Source: Mesostigma viride
Taxonomy: Eukaryota; Streptophyta; Mesostigmatophyceae; Mesostigmatales; Mesostigmataceae
Direction of reading: 5' to 3'
Length of the DNA: 64,000 bases
NCBI GenBank assembly: GCA_009746045.1
Contig: RPFO01000240.1
Location: forward strand, 878,042-942,041
Part shown: positions 1 through 10,642 of the stretch, in pieces
Layout of the letters: the number at the start of each line of letters is the position of its first letter
Numbering within the stretch: position 1 is the stretch's first letter
Made by a program: the position numbers and the translations under genes
The notes under the pieces: generated by a model
What the model was told of the DNA's origin: nothing
The model's database searches: none
What the model saw: only the letters and a program-made list of their open reading frames with translations

Positions 1-184
1 GTATCTTCTTTTTACCCCGCGGCATGTTTACCAGTACCACATCCACAAGAGAAGGAAGGAAGGAGAGAGGAAGAAGGAGGAAAATGCCATGCACATGCCC
101 ACAAGCAATCAACCAAGCGACTGCCCTACGTTATACTGCTAATGTAGCTATTATATAGTAAGCTATAATTAGTACTCTACTCCT

Positions 185-607
185 CTAGAAACTAGGTGGC
201 TGCCTAGGTGGGGTGCTGACAGTGAGTTGGCTGAACGTGACTGTGACAGCCTGTGTGTCCCCCGTCCTGCTCTCTACTGTTGCACTATTGGGTGCACAGC
301 TACGGCCCCTAGGCATTGGGCGAGTCCTAATCTCCTGAGGTGGTGCCTCTACGTGCAAGCCTACTGGACGTGTCATGTATTCCTGGATAAACCTATCTGC
401 TTCCCATGCTGTCTTGAATCCCTTAAAGATAGCCCTATGCCTATCCACTATATAGTTCTTGCAGTCTACCCAGCTATAGAAAATACCTACTTTCCCTGTG
501 CCTCCATCATGTGCCACAGCATAGTAAAGTTGCCTAGATACATCACTATCCCAACCCCCAAGTCCATTATTATATCTATTATTATTTCTATTATTACTAT
601 TAGCCAT
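185..607 (-). CDS. ORF with RNase H1 N-terminal / caulimovirus viroplasmin-type domain
   Basis: The frame runs from an ATG at 607 to a stop at 185 (140 aa). Residues about 28-77 carry the signature of the small hybrid-binding domain found at the N terminus of eukaryotic RNase H1 and in caulimovirus viroplasmin: YYAV, then GIFYSW, then KGFKTAWEA and a helix ending in FIQEY. In known proteins this domain binds RNA:DNA hybrid or dsRNA. The N terminus is Asn/Arg-rich low complexity (residues 3-14) and the C-terminal 60 residues are Pro/Arg/Thr-rich. No RNase H catalytic domain follows on the minus strand before the window edge, so this is either a stand-alone domain protein, as occurs in some mobile elements, or a 5' exon. 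Domain call good; function unknown. Confidence 0.6.
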   Translation of the reverse strand: MANSNNRNNNRYNNGLGGWDSDVSRQLYYAVAHDGGTGKVGIFYSWVDCKNYIVDRHRAIFKGFKTAWEADRFIQEYMTRPVGLHVEAPPQEIRTRPMPRGRSCAPNSATVESRTGDTQAVTVTFSQLTVSTPPRQPPSF

Positions 608-1318
608 CACACACGTTGTCTATTGCCAGCAGACAGAGATAGAAAAGAGAAAGGAACCTTTTTACCTCTAGTGTGTGACCTGTCACAGGGGTGGGATGCC
701 AACTGGCTCTAATCTAATCACTATCACAGAAATCAGGAGCTTCGCGCCCCTAATTCCATACAAGAGGGTAGCCTCCGTGATAACTGCCCGCCTTTTCGCA
801 AGGACGAAGCCACGGAAACCACCCTACCAGCGCCCACAGCTTTCGCAGCCAGGACGCTAGTCACAATACGTCACAGAAACGACAAATTCACAAACAAAAC
901 AACAAGGATGGGCGCACATCCTACGCGTTGCAGGTAAGAGAGTCGGAGCAAAGCGGTTGGCTGCAAGCTACTACCACATACTGCATGACAAAACGTACCT
1001 TGGCGTTGCGCAGCCGACTTTCCTCCCTAGCTTGTGGCGCCGATTCCTTGTAGTGGTGCAGAGCCGAGCTCCCCGTCGGTGCCCAGTCGACAGGTGATGC
1101 TTCTAAGCCCTACACTTGACCGCCCTTTCAGCTAGACGATGCCGCCTTTCACCACAGCCAGCTGCCCAGGCTGGCGGGTCGAACTCGGCTTTCTATCTCA
1201 CTAAATATTGGGCCGGTCCTGCGCAGGCCCTGCGCTATTAAGAATGCACCTTGCGGCTTAAACACGAGGGCTCTTCGCGAGCACCTGTGGAAAACCTCTA
1301 GAACTACCTCCGATCCAG
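608..1318. other. No gene recognised
   Basis: About 700 bases upstream (minus strand) of the viroplasmin-type ORF. Short ORFs only; no repeat, RNA gene or domain recognised. Confidence 0.4.
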
Positions 1319-1984
1319 TGTTACGTCCCGAGCCGGACGGTGCGAAAGATCTAATCTAGTATAAGGTGCAGTTTAATAAGCCGGCATAGCCGCGCATCCG
1401 CGTACCGCGATAGCAAGCAAAGATCGCAGTAAATTGACTAACTGAGCAGCGGTTTGTCCTCAGCTAGGCCTTATAGCATGATTAATTAATCTAGCTATAT
1501 AACACGGCATGTCATGAGGCAAATGACATCCGGATTAGTGCCCCTGGTCTGAGAGAGTCGTCAACACTCGTTTCATTAATCATCAAACCAAAGAGAGAGA
1601 GTCCATCGTCCACAGACCAATTTCACCTAGCTGCGCTACCAAGCTGGCAAGTTGGTGTGCAGGCGCGCCGACATGCGCGCCGATCTTCCAGATACTGCCG
1701 TCAAGCCCCAATAGGTTCTGTATGACGTCTAGGGCCGGCCCGGCCCCTAGAAGATCTCGTACTTCTGGCTAGGCCCAAAATAACTGGTCCGGAACATACA
1801 AAGTACCAAATAAACACACAAAGTCCCGAACTTAGGACTAATTCCCAAATAAGTCCCGAATTGAGTCCTATAGTCCGGCGGACTATGAAAGCGAGCTATC
1901 GAAAGTCCCAAACGAATAACAAATGATTTTCGACTTATTTATTGAAGGCATTGTTACGCCCATACAAAGGTCTGGGCCGTAACA
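1319..1984 (-). mobile_element. Ty3-type LTR, probably solo or remnant
   Basis: The segment starts TGTTACGTCCC and ends CCGTAACA, the inverted termini of a Ty3/Gypsy LTR. It resembles the 3' LTR at 50286-50868. Both have a second TGTTACG...CGTAACA pair near the right end and share a middle block beginning CATCAAACCAA. Read on the minus strand, an AATAAA lies just inside the U3-side terminus. The bases to the right are not purine-rich on the minus strand, so there is no polypurine tract; instead the 30-bp array begins at once. No 5-bp target duplication is seen (tccag left, gggtg right). A solo or truncated LTR is the simplest reading. Confidence 0.6.
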
Positions 1985-3123
1985 GGGTGCTGGCACGCAT
2001 GGATGGTGGTGGTGGGTGGCTGGCATGCATGGATGGTGGTGGTGGGTGGCTGGCAGGCATGGATGGTGGTGGTGGGGTGCTGGCACGCATGGATGATGGT
2101 GGTGGGGTGCTGGAATGCATGGATGATGGTGGTGGGTGGCTGGCACGCATGGATGGTGGTGGTGGGTGGCTGGCATGCATGGATGGTGGTGGTGGGGTGC
2201 TGGCACGCATGGATGGTGGTGGTGGGTGGCTGGCATGCATGGATGGTGGTGGTGGGTGGCTGGCAGGCATGGATGGTGGTGGTGGGGTGCTGGCACGCAT
2301 GGATGGTGGTGGTGGGGTGCTGGCAGGCATGGATGGTGGTGGTGGGGTGCTGGCACGCATGGATGATGGTGGTGGGGTGCTGGAATGCATGGATGATGGT
2401 GGTGGGTGGCTGGCAGGCATGGATGATGGTGGTGGGGTGCTGGCATGCATGGATGGTGGTGGTGGGGTGCTGGCACGCATGGATGATGGTGGTGGGGTGC
2501 TGGCATGCATGGATGGTGGTGGTGGGTGGCTGGCATGCATGGATGGTGGTGGTGGGTGGCTGGCAGGCATGGATGGTGGTGGTGGGTGGCTGGCACGCAT
2601 GGATGGTGGTGGTGGGTGGCTGGCACACATGGATGGTGGTGGTGGGGTGCTGGCATGCATGGATGGTGGTGGTGGGGTGCTGGCACACATGGATGATGGT
2701 GGTGGGGTGCTGGCATGCATGGATGGTGGTGGTGGGTGGCTGGCATGCATGGATGGTGGTGGTGGGTGGCTGGCAGGCATGGATGGTGGTGGTGGGTGGC
2801 TGGCACGCATGGATGGTGGTGGTGGGTGGCTGGCACGCATGGATGGTGGTGGTGGGGTGCTGGCATGCATGGATGGTGGTGGTGGGGTGCTGGCACGCAT
2901 GGATGGTGGTGGTGGGGTGCTGGAATGCATGGATGATGGTGGTGGGTGGCTGGCACGCATGGATGGTGGTGGTGGGTGGCTGGCATGCATGGATGGTGGT
3001 GGTGGGGTGCTGGCATGCATGGATGGTGGTGGTGGGTGGCTGGCACGCATGGATGGTGGTGGTGGGCGGCTGGCATGCATGGATGGTGGTGGTGGGGTGC
3101 TGGCATGCATGGATGGTGGTGGT
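1985..3123. repeat. 30-bp minisatellite, about 38 copies
   Basis: A head-to-tail array with a unit of exactly 30 bp containing GGCTGGCATGCATGGATGG followed by GGTGGTGGTG. Variants alternate between GGTGGGTGGC and GGTGGGGTGC, and between GGATGGTGG and GGATGATGG. Because 30 is a multiple of three and the unit has no stop in most frames, five of the six frames stay open for about 1.2 kb. These frames encode decapeptide repeats such as MDGGGGWLAC or SHPPPPSMHA. A block of about 200 bp near 2491-2690 recurs at 2701-2900, showing higher-order duplication. Confidence 0.97.
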
Positions 3124-3134
3124 TGTGAGCGCAT

Positions 3135-3554
3135 CAAGAAACGACTCTTTACGTGTCGGAAAAAGCGATAAAAGTCTCGATCCCAACATCTCGGTAGCCA
3201 GCTGAACAGCCAGCTTCGAATAAACAACCGCTCAGACATCTTGCTGGCCAGCTACGTCGATCCCAATCCACATCTCGCTAGCCATCGCAAGAAACGACTC
3301 TTTACGTGGCAGAAAAAGCGATAAAAGTCTCGATCCCAACATCTCGGTAGCCAGCTCAACAGCCAGCTTCGATGAAACAACCGCTCAGACATCTTGCTGG
3401 CCAGCTACGTCGATCCCAATCCACATCTCGCTAGCCATCGCAAGAAACGACTCTTTACGTGGCAGAAAAACCGATAAAAGTCTCCATCCCAACATCTCGG
3501 TAGCCAGCTCAACAGCCAGCTTCGATGAAACAACCGCTCAGACATCTTGCTGGC
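3135..3554. repeat. 153-bp tandem repeat, 2.75 copies
   Basis: Copies begin with CAAGAAACGACTCTTTACG at 3135, 3288 and 3441, a period of exactly 153 bp. The last copy breaks off after GACATCTTGCTGGC at 3554. Copies differ by a handful of substitutions. Confidence 0.95.
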
Positions 3555-4588
3555 TGAGAACCACACTAAGGGCATCATACACGTTCGTTGCACATTTACC
3601 TGCACGCATAAATCAGGAAGGGGGAAAAACGGCATTGAACAGGACCACGATTAGAATTGGGCTAGCTATAAACTAACCTGACCATTTGAAGGCATAGCAA
3701 CAAACATCACGCTCGACATCAAAAAAGACTGCGCTGTTGATGCACCTTTTTCATTATGGCGGCGAGTTGAGGCGGCAGATTCCTCACCATCTTCAGCTAG
3801 GCAGCGATGATTATTACAGAAAACAGCTATGGCGGCAGCAGTGGTGGTGCGGTTTTCGAAACCCAACAGCTGTTGTGACCGATCGTCCGTGGAGCGACCC
3901 CTGTCAACGGCCCAGCGTAACCGGCGTTCAGGACGGAAAACGTGGCATGCTCGCCATTCGACCAACGAGGCGAAACGCGGCGCTAGATTATTCTTATTGA
4001 CAAACCGCGCATGCGGATTGGACGACTCACAATGTGACATAATCCAAGCGTCGGTCTTCACGGTCCCGCAGGTATAAAAAGGAACAACACGCAGCCAATT
4101 TGACGCGGCAATCGGAATGTTTGGATTCGGGCGTCACCATGCTGCTGTGGATGACGACGTCCGCGGTTCGATTCTAGCGTGAGCCCGGTGCTTTTTTGCA
4201 CGTCGTCTGAGAGATCATCTGTCATATTTCCACCAGTCGTCACTTTGCAAAGCGACGTGCCTACTGCCACGTGGTATGGCAAAAATTTCGAATGCAGAAC
4301 TTTTGGGGTATACAAATAAATATATTAATGAATCGGGTATAGTAAATGTATGGGCATATATACTAACATGCTAGCCAATATATTCAAACTTTCTGCTGTC
4401 CAAATGCTTATTATTATTATGATTATTGTTATGAATATGATATATGTTCTTTCTAATATTTGTTAAATATATTTTCCTATTTACTGCTAACTTACTGTAC
4501 TAGTTTTTTATATATATGACTAGTACTAGATAGATTAATGCCATGAATACCAATTTAAAATATAGATAAAATTCTATGACAATATAAC
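3555..4588. other. No gene recognised
   Basis: Several ORFs of 80-130 aa on both strands show no recognisable domain. A TATAAAAAG motif at about 4073 on the plus strand could be a core promoter but has no convincing gene after it. The right half is AT-rich. Confidence 0.35.
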
Positions 4589-5191
4589 TTATGACACTTG
4601 AGCTCCCAAGAAAACCAGCATTTGATTGAAAACAATGAGTAGAGCCCCTGCCAAAGGCAGGTTTAAGTAGTCATCTCGTCTCCCTCGCATGCAGGAGCAA
4701 GAGCCCCCCAAGGGTGGGATGGGTGGGAAGAAACAATTACGGGTCACAACCCGCCGACCATGCTTATCAAGCCTACCGTCAAAATGGAAAACGGCAAAAC
4801 CAGAAATATCCTAACGCTGACAATTTAATAATTCAGCCAGCCAGCTCATCTGTCACACGTCTGAGCTGTCAGGCCATGTGTACTCTTCGAATGCAACCCT
4901 GAACACACTACCCAACCAAGCAGCACACCAATCAATTGGTGAGTGCTGGTTACATCAGATTTTATTACAGCTTTTTGACGCAACTTCCGTCAGCATTCCA
5001 CACATGGCCGGCCGTTCAAACAAACGGCGCCTGACTTACAAAAGGCAAAGCTAGTTGCCAGTAGGATTCCCCGGTAAACAACAAGTCGTCCCCATTCGTC
5101 TAACAAGCCTCTCTGCATGTACAGCCACAAGGTTGTGGCGGCCCTTTCTTTCCCGCATTCTGTTTAATAAACTATTTTCAGAGAAATCCGA
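4589..5191. repeat. Short copy of a tandem duplicate (A-B)
   Basis: Block A (4589-4708, 120 bp) and block B (4728-5191, 464 bp) are separated by 19 bp here. The same blocks occur immediately downstream as 5192-5311 and 6268-6731, but there separated by 956 bp. B ends exactly where the second A begins, so this is a head-to-tail duplication whose first copy lacks the internal segment. Confidence 0.9.
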
Positions 5192-6731
5192 TTATGACAC
5201 TTGAGCTCCCAAGAAAACCAGCATTTGATTGAAAACAATGAGTAGAGCCCCTGCCAAAGGCAGGTTTAAGTAGTCATCTCGTCTCCCTCGCATGCAGGAG
5301 CAAGAGCCCCCGATCCACCCCAGTCCCTGGCGCCATTGCCCTCCTCCCCCGCACTGTCGCCGTTCAGGAAACAAAACTTGATAGGATCACTGTTGCCCTA
5401 ATAACAGTGAACAAAGAAAAGAAGAAGAATCCCCCCCCCTCTTCCAGGCAGCCTCGAGGGTAGCCGCTTCCATAAAAGACCACAAAGTGGGGCGTGTCGC
5501 AACATCTCCTTCATGGCGACTCAGCCCGCACAAGGCTATAATAACCCCCTAAGGGGCCCGACGATAAAAGGTTAGCGAATCCGCGGAGCCGCCTCAGCAA
5601 AATATTATTCCAGATAAAAACCCAGAAAATTCGCATTCCGACGCCAGTGACCAGGGTTTGAACCGCTACCTGCCGGGTGCTGAGCAGGGAGAGACGACAA
5701 GGCCAGGCACTGCCACTGCCAGCCGAGACGCCTTTCCGATACTCGGTTCCTTTTGTGGGAATTTTGCAAATATATTTTCTTCCGGAACGCAAGAAATTAG
5801 CCGGCCGCGCGTCACCCTTATATCCCTCGCTGGCCCATAACAAAAAAGGGCCGCGCACCAAGCCGAAAGCAGCGCCATGCAGCGCCCTAGGCTGTGGGCC
5901 GCTGACTGACTACCAGCGCAGTCTCATGGAATCCAAATTAATCTATTGACCTTCGCACAGTTTCCGCATTAGCTGCGGACTTCTTAGTCGACATGATTGG
6001 CTCCGCTGCTGGAATTACCAGCAGCCGGGGCGGGGCGCCCAGCCCACTTTCTATGACCACCGAGACGCTGCCCAGCAAGGTGCCAACCAGAACCACTTGG
6101 CACATTGGTAACGCGAAATTTCCGTTCCGTTCAAACCGCCCCTACCTGCCGTGAAGTCGCAAAGCCCGCGACTTCATAGCAGGCAAGGACGGGGTCTTTG
6201 CCTAATTTTCTTTAGCCCCGCCGCCATAGCAGCGAGGCCGCTCATACTGCTTCAGTGAGCACATTCAAAGAAACAATTACGGGTCACAACCCGCCGACCA
6301 TGCTTATCAAGCCTACCGTCAAAATGGAAAACGGCAAAACCAGAAATATCCTAACGCTGACAATTTAATAATTCAGCCAGCCAGCTCATCTGTCACACGT
6401 CTGAGCTGTCAGGCCATGTGTACTCTTCGAATGCAACCCTGAACACACTACCCAACCAAGCAGCACACCAATCAATTGGTGAGTGCTGGTTACATCAGAT
6501 TTTATTACAGCTTTTTGACGCAACTTCCGTCAGCATTCCACACATGGCCGGCCGTTCAAACAAACGGCGCCTGACTTACACAAGGCAAAGCTAGTTGCCA
6601 GTAGGATTCCCCGGTAAACAACAAGTCGTCCCCATTCGTCTAACAAGCCTCTCTGCATGTACAGCCACAAGGTTGTGGCGGCCCTTTCTTTCCCGCATTC
6701 TGTTTAATAAACTATTTTCAGAGAAATCCGA
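5192..6731. repeat. Long copy of the tandem duplicate (A-X-B)
   Basis: A (5192-5311), then a unique 956-bp segment X (5312-6267), then B (6268-6731). X has no convincing gene; ORFs of 116 aa (minus) and 90 aa (plus) near 5511-5949 overlap on opposite strands and look spurious. X contains a hairpin at 6152-6176 (TGAAGTCGC / GCGACTTCA, with CCTGC/GCAGG extending the stem). Confidence 0.9.
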
Positions 6732-7209
6732 ATATATTTATGGACATCACTCTTTTTTACATGCAATGAGTAGAAAATATTTAGTATTAGAGATAGCTAG
6801 TCTGTCCAGTTCATATTTCTTCTATCTAAACAATAATGATTGAAATAGAAATAGTACTAAATACTAATCAAAACTATATAAATACCTATAAATACTTTCC
6901 ATATTTCTGCTACATAATTAAACAATAATGATTAAAACAATTATGTTCAATATTCAATTTCATTTAGTAGAATCTTAAATAATTCCATGAATTAATTCAC
7001 GTCTTTCGTGTTTTCCTGTCTTGGTGTGATCATCCAGGTACCTCGGCAACGACACGACACGCCTGAAAAATGAGCCGGGAAGGTGTGTTTCCAATGATGC
7101 AAATCTTGGTCGCGCTGCAGCTCTTCTCAGTTCCATACGAAAAGGCCTTAAAACTTGTGTGTAACTTCGCAAGGGTCGCGCTGCAGAGCTACCCAAAATT
7201 TCATGAAGT
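6732..7209. other. No gene recognised
   Basis: AT-rich stretch that then becomes mixed in composition. It could hold the promoter or first exon of the transposase gene that follows; nothing diagnostic is visible. Confidence 0.3.
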
Positions 7210-8085
7210 TTGACTTTCTCTTTATTTGCTTCGCAAATGAGATTCTTTTGTATCTGCGAAGAAGGTGGGGTCATTTCGCGGAGTGACCCTGCTAATATGT
7301 TAATTGTCCGTGAATTTCTTTTTGTTTCTGCAGCACGGGAACGGGTGTTTCTTTCGCCAACCTCCTCCTCCTTGCGTGGCGGCTTTGCTAATCGACTCAA
7401 TGCCCACAACTTGAGCATCGGGACACCGACGCCCCTTGCAGCGGATCTGAAAAACAGCTCGAAACGAAATTTCGGGAATGAGAACCGCAGCACCTCGCCC
7501 GCCGTCAGGAAGCCAGCGAAAAGGCCTGGCCAGTACGCCGAGAAGAAGTCTGTTGTGGGGACTCATCTTGCTGATGAGGCGTACAACGTAGTTCATCACA
7601 TGAGGAATGAATCTACCAAGCGGGCCTCTTTTGAGGAGATTGTTGATGGCTTCAATAAGAGGGCTGACGAGCTCAAGGCGGAGCATTTTGACATTCCGGT
7701 GGCCAAGCTTTTTGATGAGAAGCGGCTTGCACAACTGTCGAGGTCTTGGGTGGCTCGGCTGATCGCCCTTTTTGACGACCTGTCGAAATCCGACCATGAC
7801 AGAGACGTCAAGATCATTTTGGTGTCAACTCTTTTTTGTGGGGACGACATCGAGAAGGAGTTTTCGGCGGCAGAGTTGGAGAGAATGACGGGTGTCCCCG
7901 CGAAGACCATTCTCAAAGTTCGGGCGATCAGAAAGCAACAGAAGATGGAGTTCCTGACGCGTGCGCTGGCGCGAAAGAAGAGGAAGTTGCCCCAATTTGT
8001 AATCGAGTCGATCGCGCAGGCTTGGACTGATGAGGAGAACTCGCGCGCTTCGCCCCAAGAGAGGGATACCATAAAGACGCCTTGA
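7210..8085 (+). CDS. Transposase-like gene, 5' part
   Basis: Open for 291 codons, with no ATG at its left edge; the first in-frame ATG is at 7237. A pyrimidine-rich tract ending TTTCTGCAG at 7333 could be a 3' splice site, so the true exon may begin at 7334. The product is helical and Lys/Arg-rich; its end (residues about 210-290) reads like a helix-turn-helix-type region. The frame stops at 8083-8085, while the next conserved block continues in the adjacent frame from about 8081, so one base has been lost or gained here. Confidence 0.5.
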   Translation: MTFSLFASQMRFFCICEEGGVISRSDPANMLIVREFLFVSAARERVFLSPTSSSLRGGFANRLNAHNLSIGTPTPLAADLKNSSKRNFGNENRSTSPAVRKPAKRPGQYAEKKSVVGTHLADEAYNVVHHMRNESTKRASFEEIVDGFNKRADELKAEHFDIPVAKLFDEKRLAQLSRSWVARLIALFDDLSKSDHDRDVKIILVSTLFCGDDIEKEFSAAELERMTGVPAKTILKVRAIRKQQKMEFLTRALARKKRKLPQFVIESIAQAWTDEENSRASPQERDTIKTP

Positions 8086-8860
8086 ACGAGTTGGCAATCG
8101 TGCGATTTTGGTTGGTGTCCAAGGGGCCTACTTCTACCTCACCTCGAAGGAGGACATATATCTCAAGTTTTTAGCGGAGCACACGTACTGGGACAAGAAA
8201 AGTCCGCAGTATGAGAAGGATGTCGGCATCCATGTCGGATATACGACTTTCTGCAAGTACGCCCCCAAAACCGTCAAGGGGAAGTGGAAGGAGAGAAACG
8301 TGTGCGCCTGTGAGACGCATACGGTCATGCAGTCGAAGGTAGCGGCATGGACTAGGTACTGCAAGGCGAAGCACGGCAAGAACTGCAAGTGCGGCGACGA
8401 GTGTGAGGGATGTTCAAGGGCGAGATTGCCTGACGGCACGTGCGGGATGTTCGAAAGCCTGCACACGACCGAATGGGTGAAGCACTTCCATTGCCGTGTG
8501 GCGGAGGCGGATGGGGGTAGTGAGCTGGGGGGTGGGGCAAACTCGGCGAGAAACGAAGAGGAGGGAGGGGACAATAATGTGACGGAAGATGAATGGCAGG
8601 GGCAAGACCTTGACGATCTTGAAATAAATGAGAGGATCGTGGAGGATGAGGAAGGGGTGCCAAGGGTAGGGGACCCATCCATGGAGGAGGGGTCTGTCTT
8701 TCGCATTCTGAAGAGGGCATGTATGGAGAACTCGTGTCCCGAGTCCCGGTGTGGCATCAAAGACTGGGTGTTGTGTGACCGGGACAAGAATTCAACAGAA
8801 CTACTAAATTGGTTCAGATACGTGAAGAAGGAGGTAGTGGTTTCCCGACCGGCAGGGGAG
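8081..8860 (+). CDS. Transposase-like gene, second coding block
   Basis: This frame reads LERVGNRAILVGVQ and then the conserved block up to FCKYAPKTVKGKWKER. A Cys/His-rich segment follows (CACETH..., then CKCGDECEGCSRARL), then an acidic linker. It ends at a 5' splice site, GAG|GTAAGC at 8861. Family members in other eukaryotes have a comparable Cys segment ahead of the catalytic core (established similarity of pattern, recalled rather than searched). Confidence 0.55.
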
Positions 8861-8992
8861 GTAAGCGTGTTTGGATTTTGTGACGCAATTATTTCGCAGC
8901 GTCATTCTGCAGCGCGATGTTAATTAAAAGGCTTTTCTGAGGCATTATGAATATGTTACTTGCAAATTTACTTCATCCCTTGGTTAAAACAG
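8861..8992 (+). other. Predicted intron (132 bp, phase 0)
   Basis: Starts GTAAGC, ends TTAAAACAG; flanking codons GAG and GAC lie in one frame. The interior contains in-frame stops, so splicing is needed to join the exons. Confidence 0.6.
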
Positions 8993-9560
8993 GACGCGAC
9001 CGATCGGCGGGTCCCGGAGAAGGTCAAGCGGCCCGTACAGGAAACGATGAGGTCAACGCCCGCGCAGCTGAGGCTGGCGATTATCGAGAGTTGGGAGGAC
9101 TTTACCAACCACTGCTTTACGTCATGGTGGCAGTCGGCAACGATCAAGGACCGGGAGAGGAACATGACTGAGGGGGATGTGCTCGTGCATGGCGATTGGG
9201 CCGAGAATTACGAGAACAACAACTACGTCCAACTGCAGTCGCAGTACTTTCACAAGACGAGCTTTGTCCTCATGCCCATGATCGTGCGATATTTGCACAA
9301 TGGTGCGATGGCAAAGCGAACGTTCTTTTTTCTCGGGGAAGCCAAGATGAAGCGGGGAGAGCGGGCGCTCGTCTACGCGCTGAGGACAATCATGGAAACC
9401 CTGCGCGGACTTGGTGTGGGGGTGAAGAGGATGTTCATGTGCTCTGACAACTGCTCATCCCAGTTCAAGTCCAAGTACGTGGTTAACGCCGTCTTCCGCC
9501 TCCTCATGCAGGATCCCGACTTGGAATCCTTCGAGTACCACTACTTGGGTGAGCAGCACG
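8993..9560 (+). CDS. Transposase-like gene, catalytic exon
   Basis: From DATDRRVPEKVKRP to GEQH. Holds the two best catalytic candidates: the Asp of HGDWAENY (9194-9196) and the Asp of CSDNCSSQFK (9446-9448). A turn and helix containing KRTFFFLGEAK and YALRTIMETL lie between them, as expected for an RNase H fold. The exon is cut by the foldback element after GCACG (9556-9560). Confidence 0.6.
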
Positions 9561-10642
9561 TGTTAAGCAATTAGCCCGGCTAACTGCTTTTATACGTCGA
9601 AGGTTCACTTCGACTACTTGCGCGCAAGTAGTCGAAGTGAACCTTCGACGTATAAAAGCAGTTAGCCGGGCTAATTGCTTAACATAAATTTGACACGCGG
9701 GAAGAGGATCGTTCGCTCGCCGCTAGCCCACTGCCAGCCCGCGCACTCACGAATTCCCAGCCTCCGCAGACTAATTACGCCGGCCCCCTGGCCTCCGTAA
9801 TTAAGCCTAATTACGCCTCCGGCCCCTGGGCCGCGCAATTAGGCTTAATTACGGAGGCCAGGGGGCCGGCGTAAATAGTCTGCGGAGGCTGGGAATTCGT
9901 GAGTGCGCGGGCTGGCAGTGGGCTAGCGGCGAGCGAACGATCCTCTTCCCGCGTGTCAAATTTATGTTAAGCAATTAGCCCGGCTAACTGCTTTTATACG
10001 TCGAAGGTTCACTTCGACTAATGTTAAGCAATTAGCCCGGCTAACTGCTTTTATACGTCGAAGGTTCACTTCGACTACTTGCGCGCAAGTAGTCGAAGTG
10101 AACCTTCGACGTATAAAAGCAGTTAGCCGGGCTAATTGCTTAACATAAATTTGACACGCGGGAAGAGGATCGTTCGCTCGCCGCTAGCCCACTGCCAGCC
10201 CGCGCACTCACGAATTCCCAGCCTCCGCAGACTAATTACGCCGGCCCCCTGGCCTCCGTAATTAAGCCTAATTACGCCTCCGGCCCCTGGGCCGCGCAAT
10301 TAGCCCTGCGCTCTCTAGGCTCTGGCACCCGGCACTATTCCTTCAAGAGTGATCAGAATATTGACGCCGCAATATTCTAACTCCAACCCTTTCTTAGGAA
10401 ACCTCAGGCACTTCCTAGAAGCTCGGCAATTCTGGCACCTGCGCCTGGCGGAATTATTTCCCAAATAATTCGCTCCGGCAGGAACCGAACCCCTGACCTC
10501 ACGCGTGCGGCAAATTTATGTTAAGCAATTAGCCCGGCTAACTGCTTTTATACGTCGAAGGTTCACTTCGACTACTTGCGCGCAAGTAGTCGAAGTGAAC
10601 CTTCGACGTATAAAAGCAGTTAGCCGGGCTAATTGCTTAACA
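9561..10642. mobile_element. Palindromic foldback element, 1,082 bp
   Basis: Begins TGTTAAGCAATTAGCC and ends GGCTAATTGCTTAACA, flanked by a 5-bp duplication GCACG (9556-9560 and 10643-10647). A perfect 124-bp palindrome (two 62-nt arms, centre CTTGCG/CGCAAG) occurs three times: 9561-9684, 10022-10145 and 10519-10642. A further arm lies at 9965-10020. Between copies 1 and 2 a larger inverted repeat runs 9629-9812 against 9837-10020, with a 24-nt loop. No transposase is encoded, so it is non-autonomous. Removing it and one GCACG rejoins the host exon in frame. Confidence 0.93.
10305..10518 (-). other. tRNA-like T-arm sequence inside the foldback element
   Basis: On the minus strand the right part of this unique segment reads GAGGTCAGGG then GTTCGGTTCCTG. 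This folds as a 5-bp stem with a 7-nt GTTCGGT loop, followed by a plausible 3' acceptor half. It resembles the 3' half of a tRNA or a tRNA-derived SINE (B-box-like). The 5' half (A box, anticodon arm) is not visible, so it is not a tRNA gene. Confidence 0.3.

Noticed and set aside
1883-3239. Long ORFs (400+ aa) of His/Pro- and Gly/Trp-rich repeats in several frames
   Set aside because: All follow from a stop-free 30-bp unit; overlapping ORFs on both strands cannot all be genes and none has an independent domain or codon signal.
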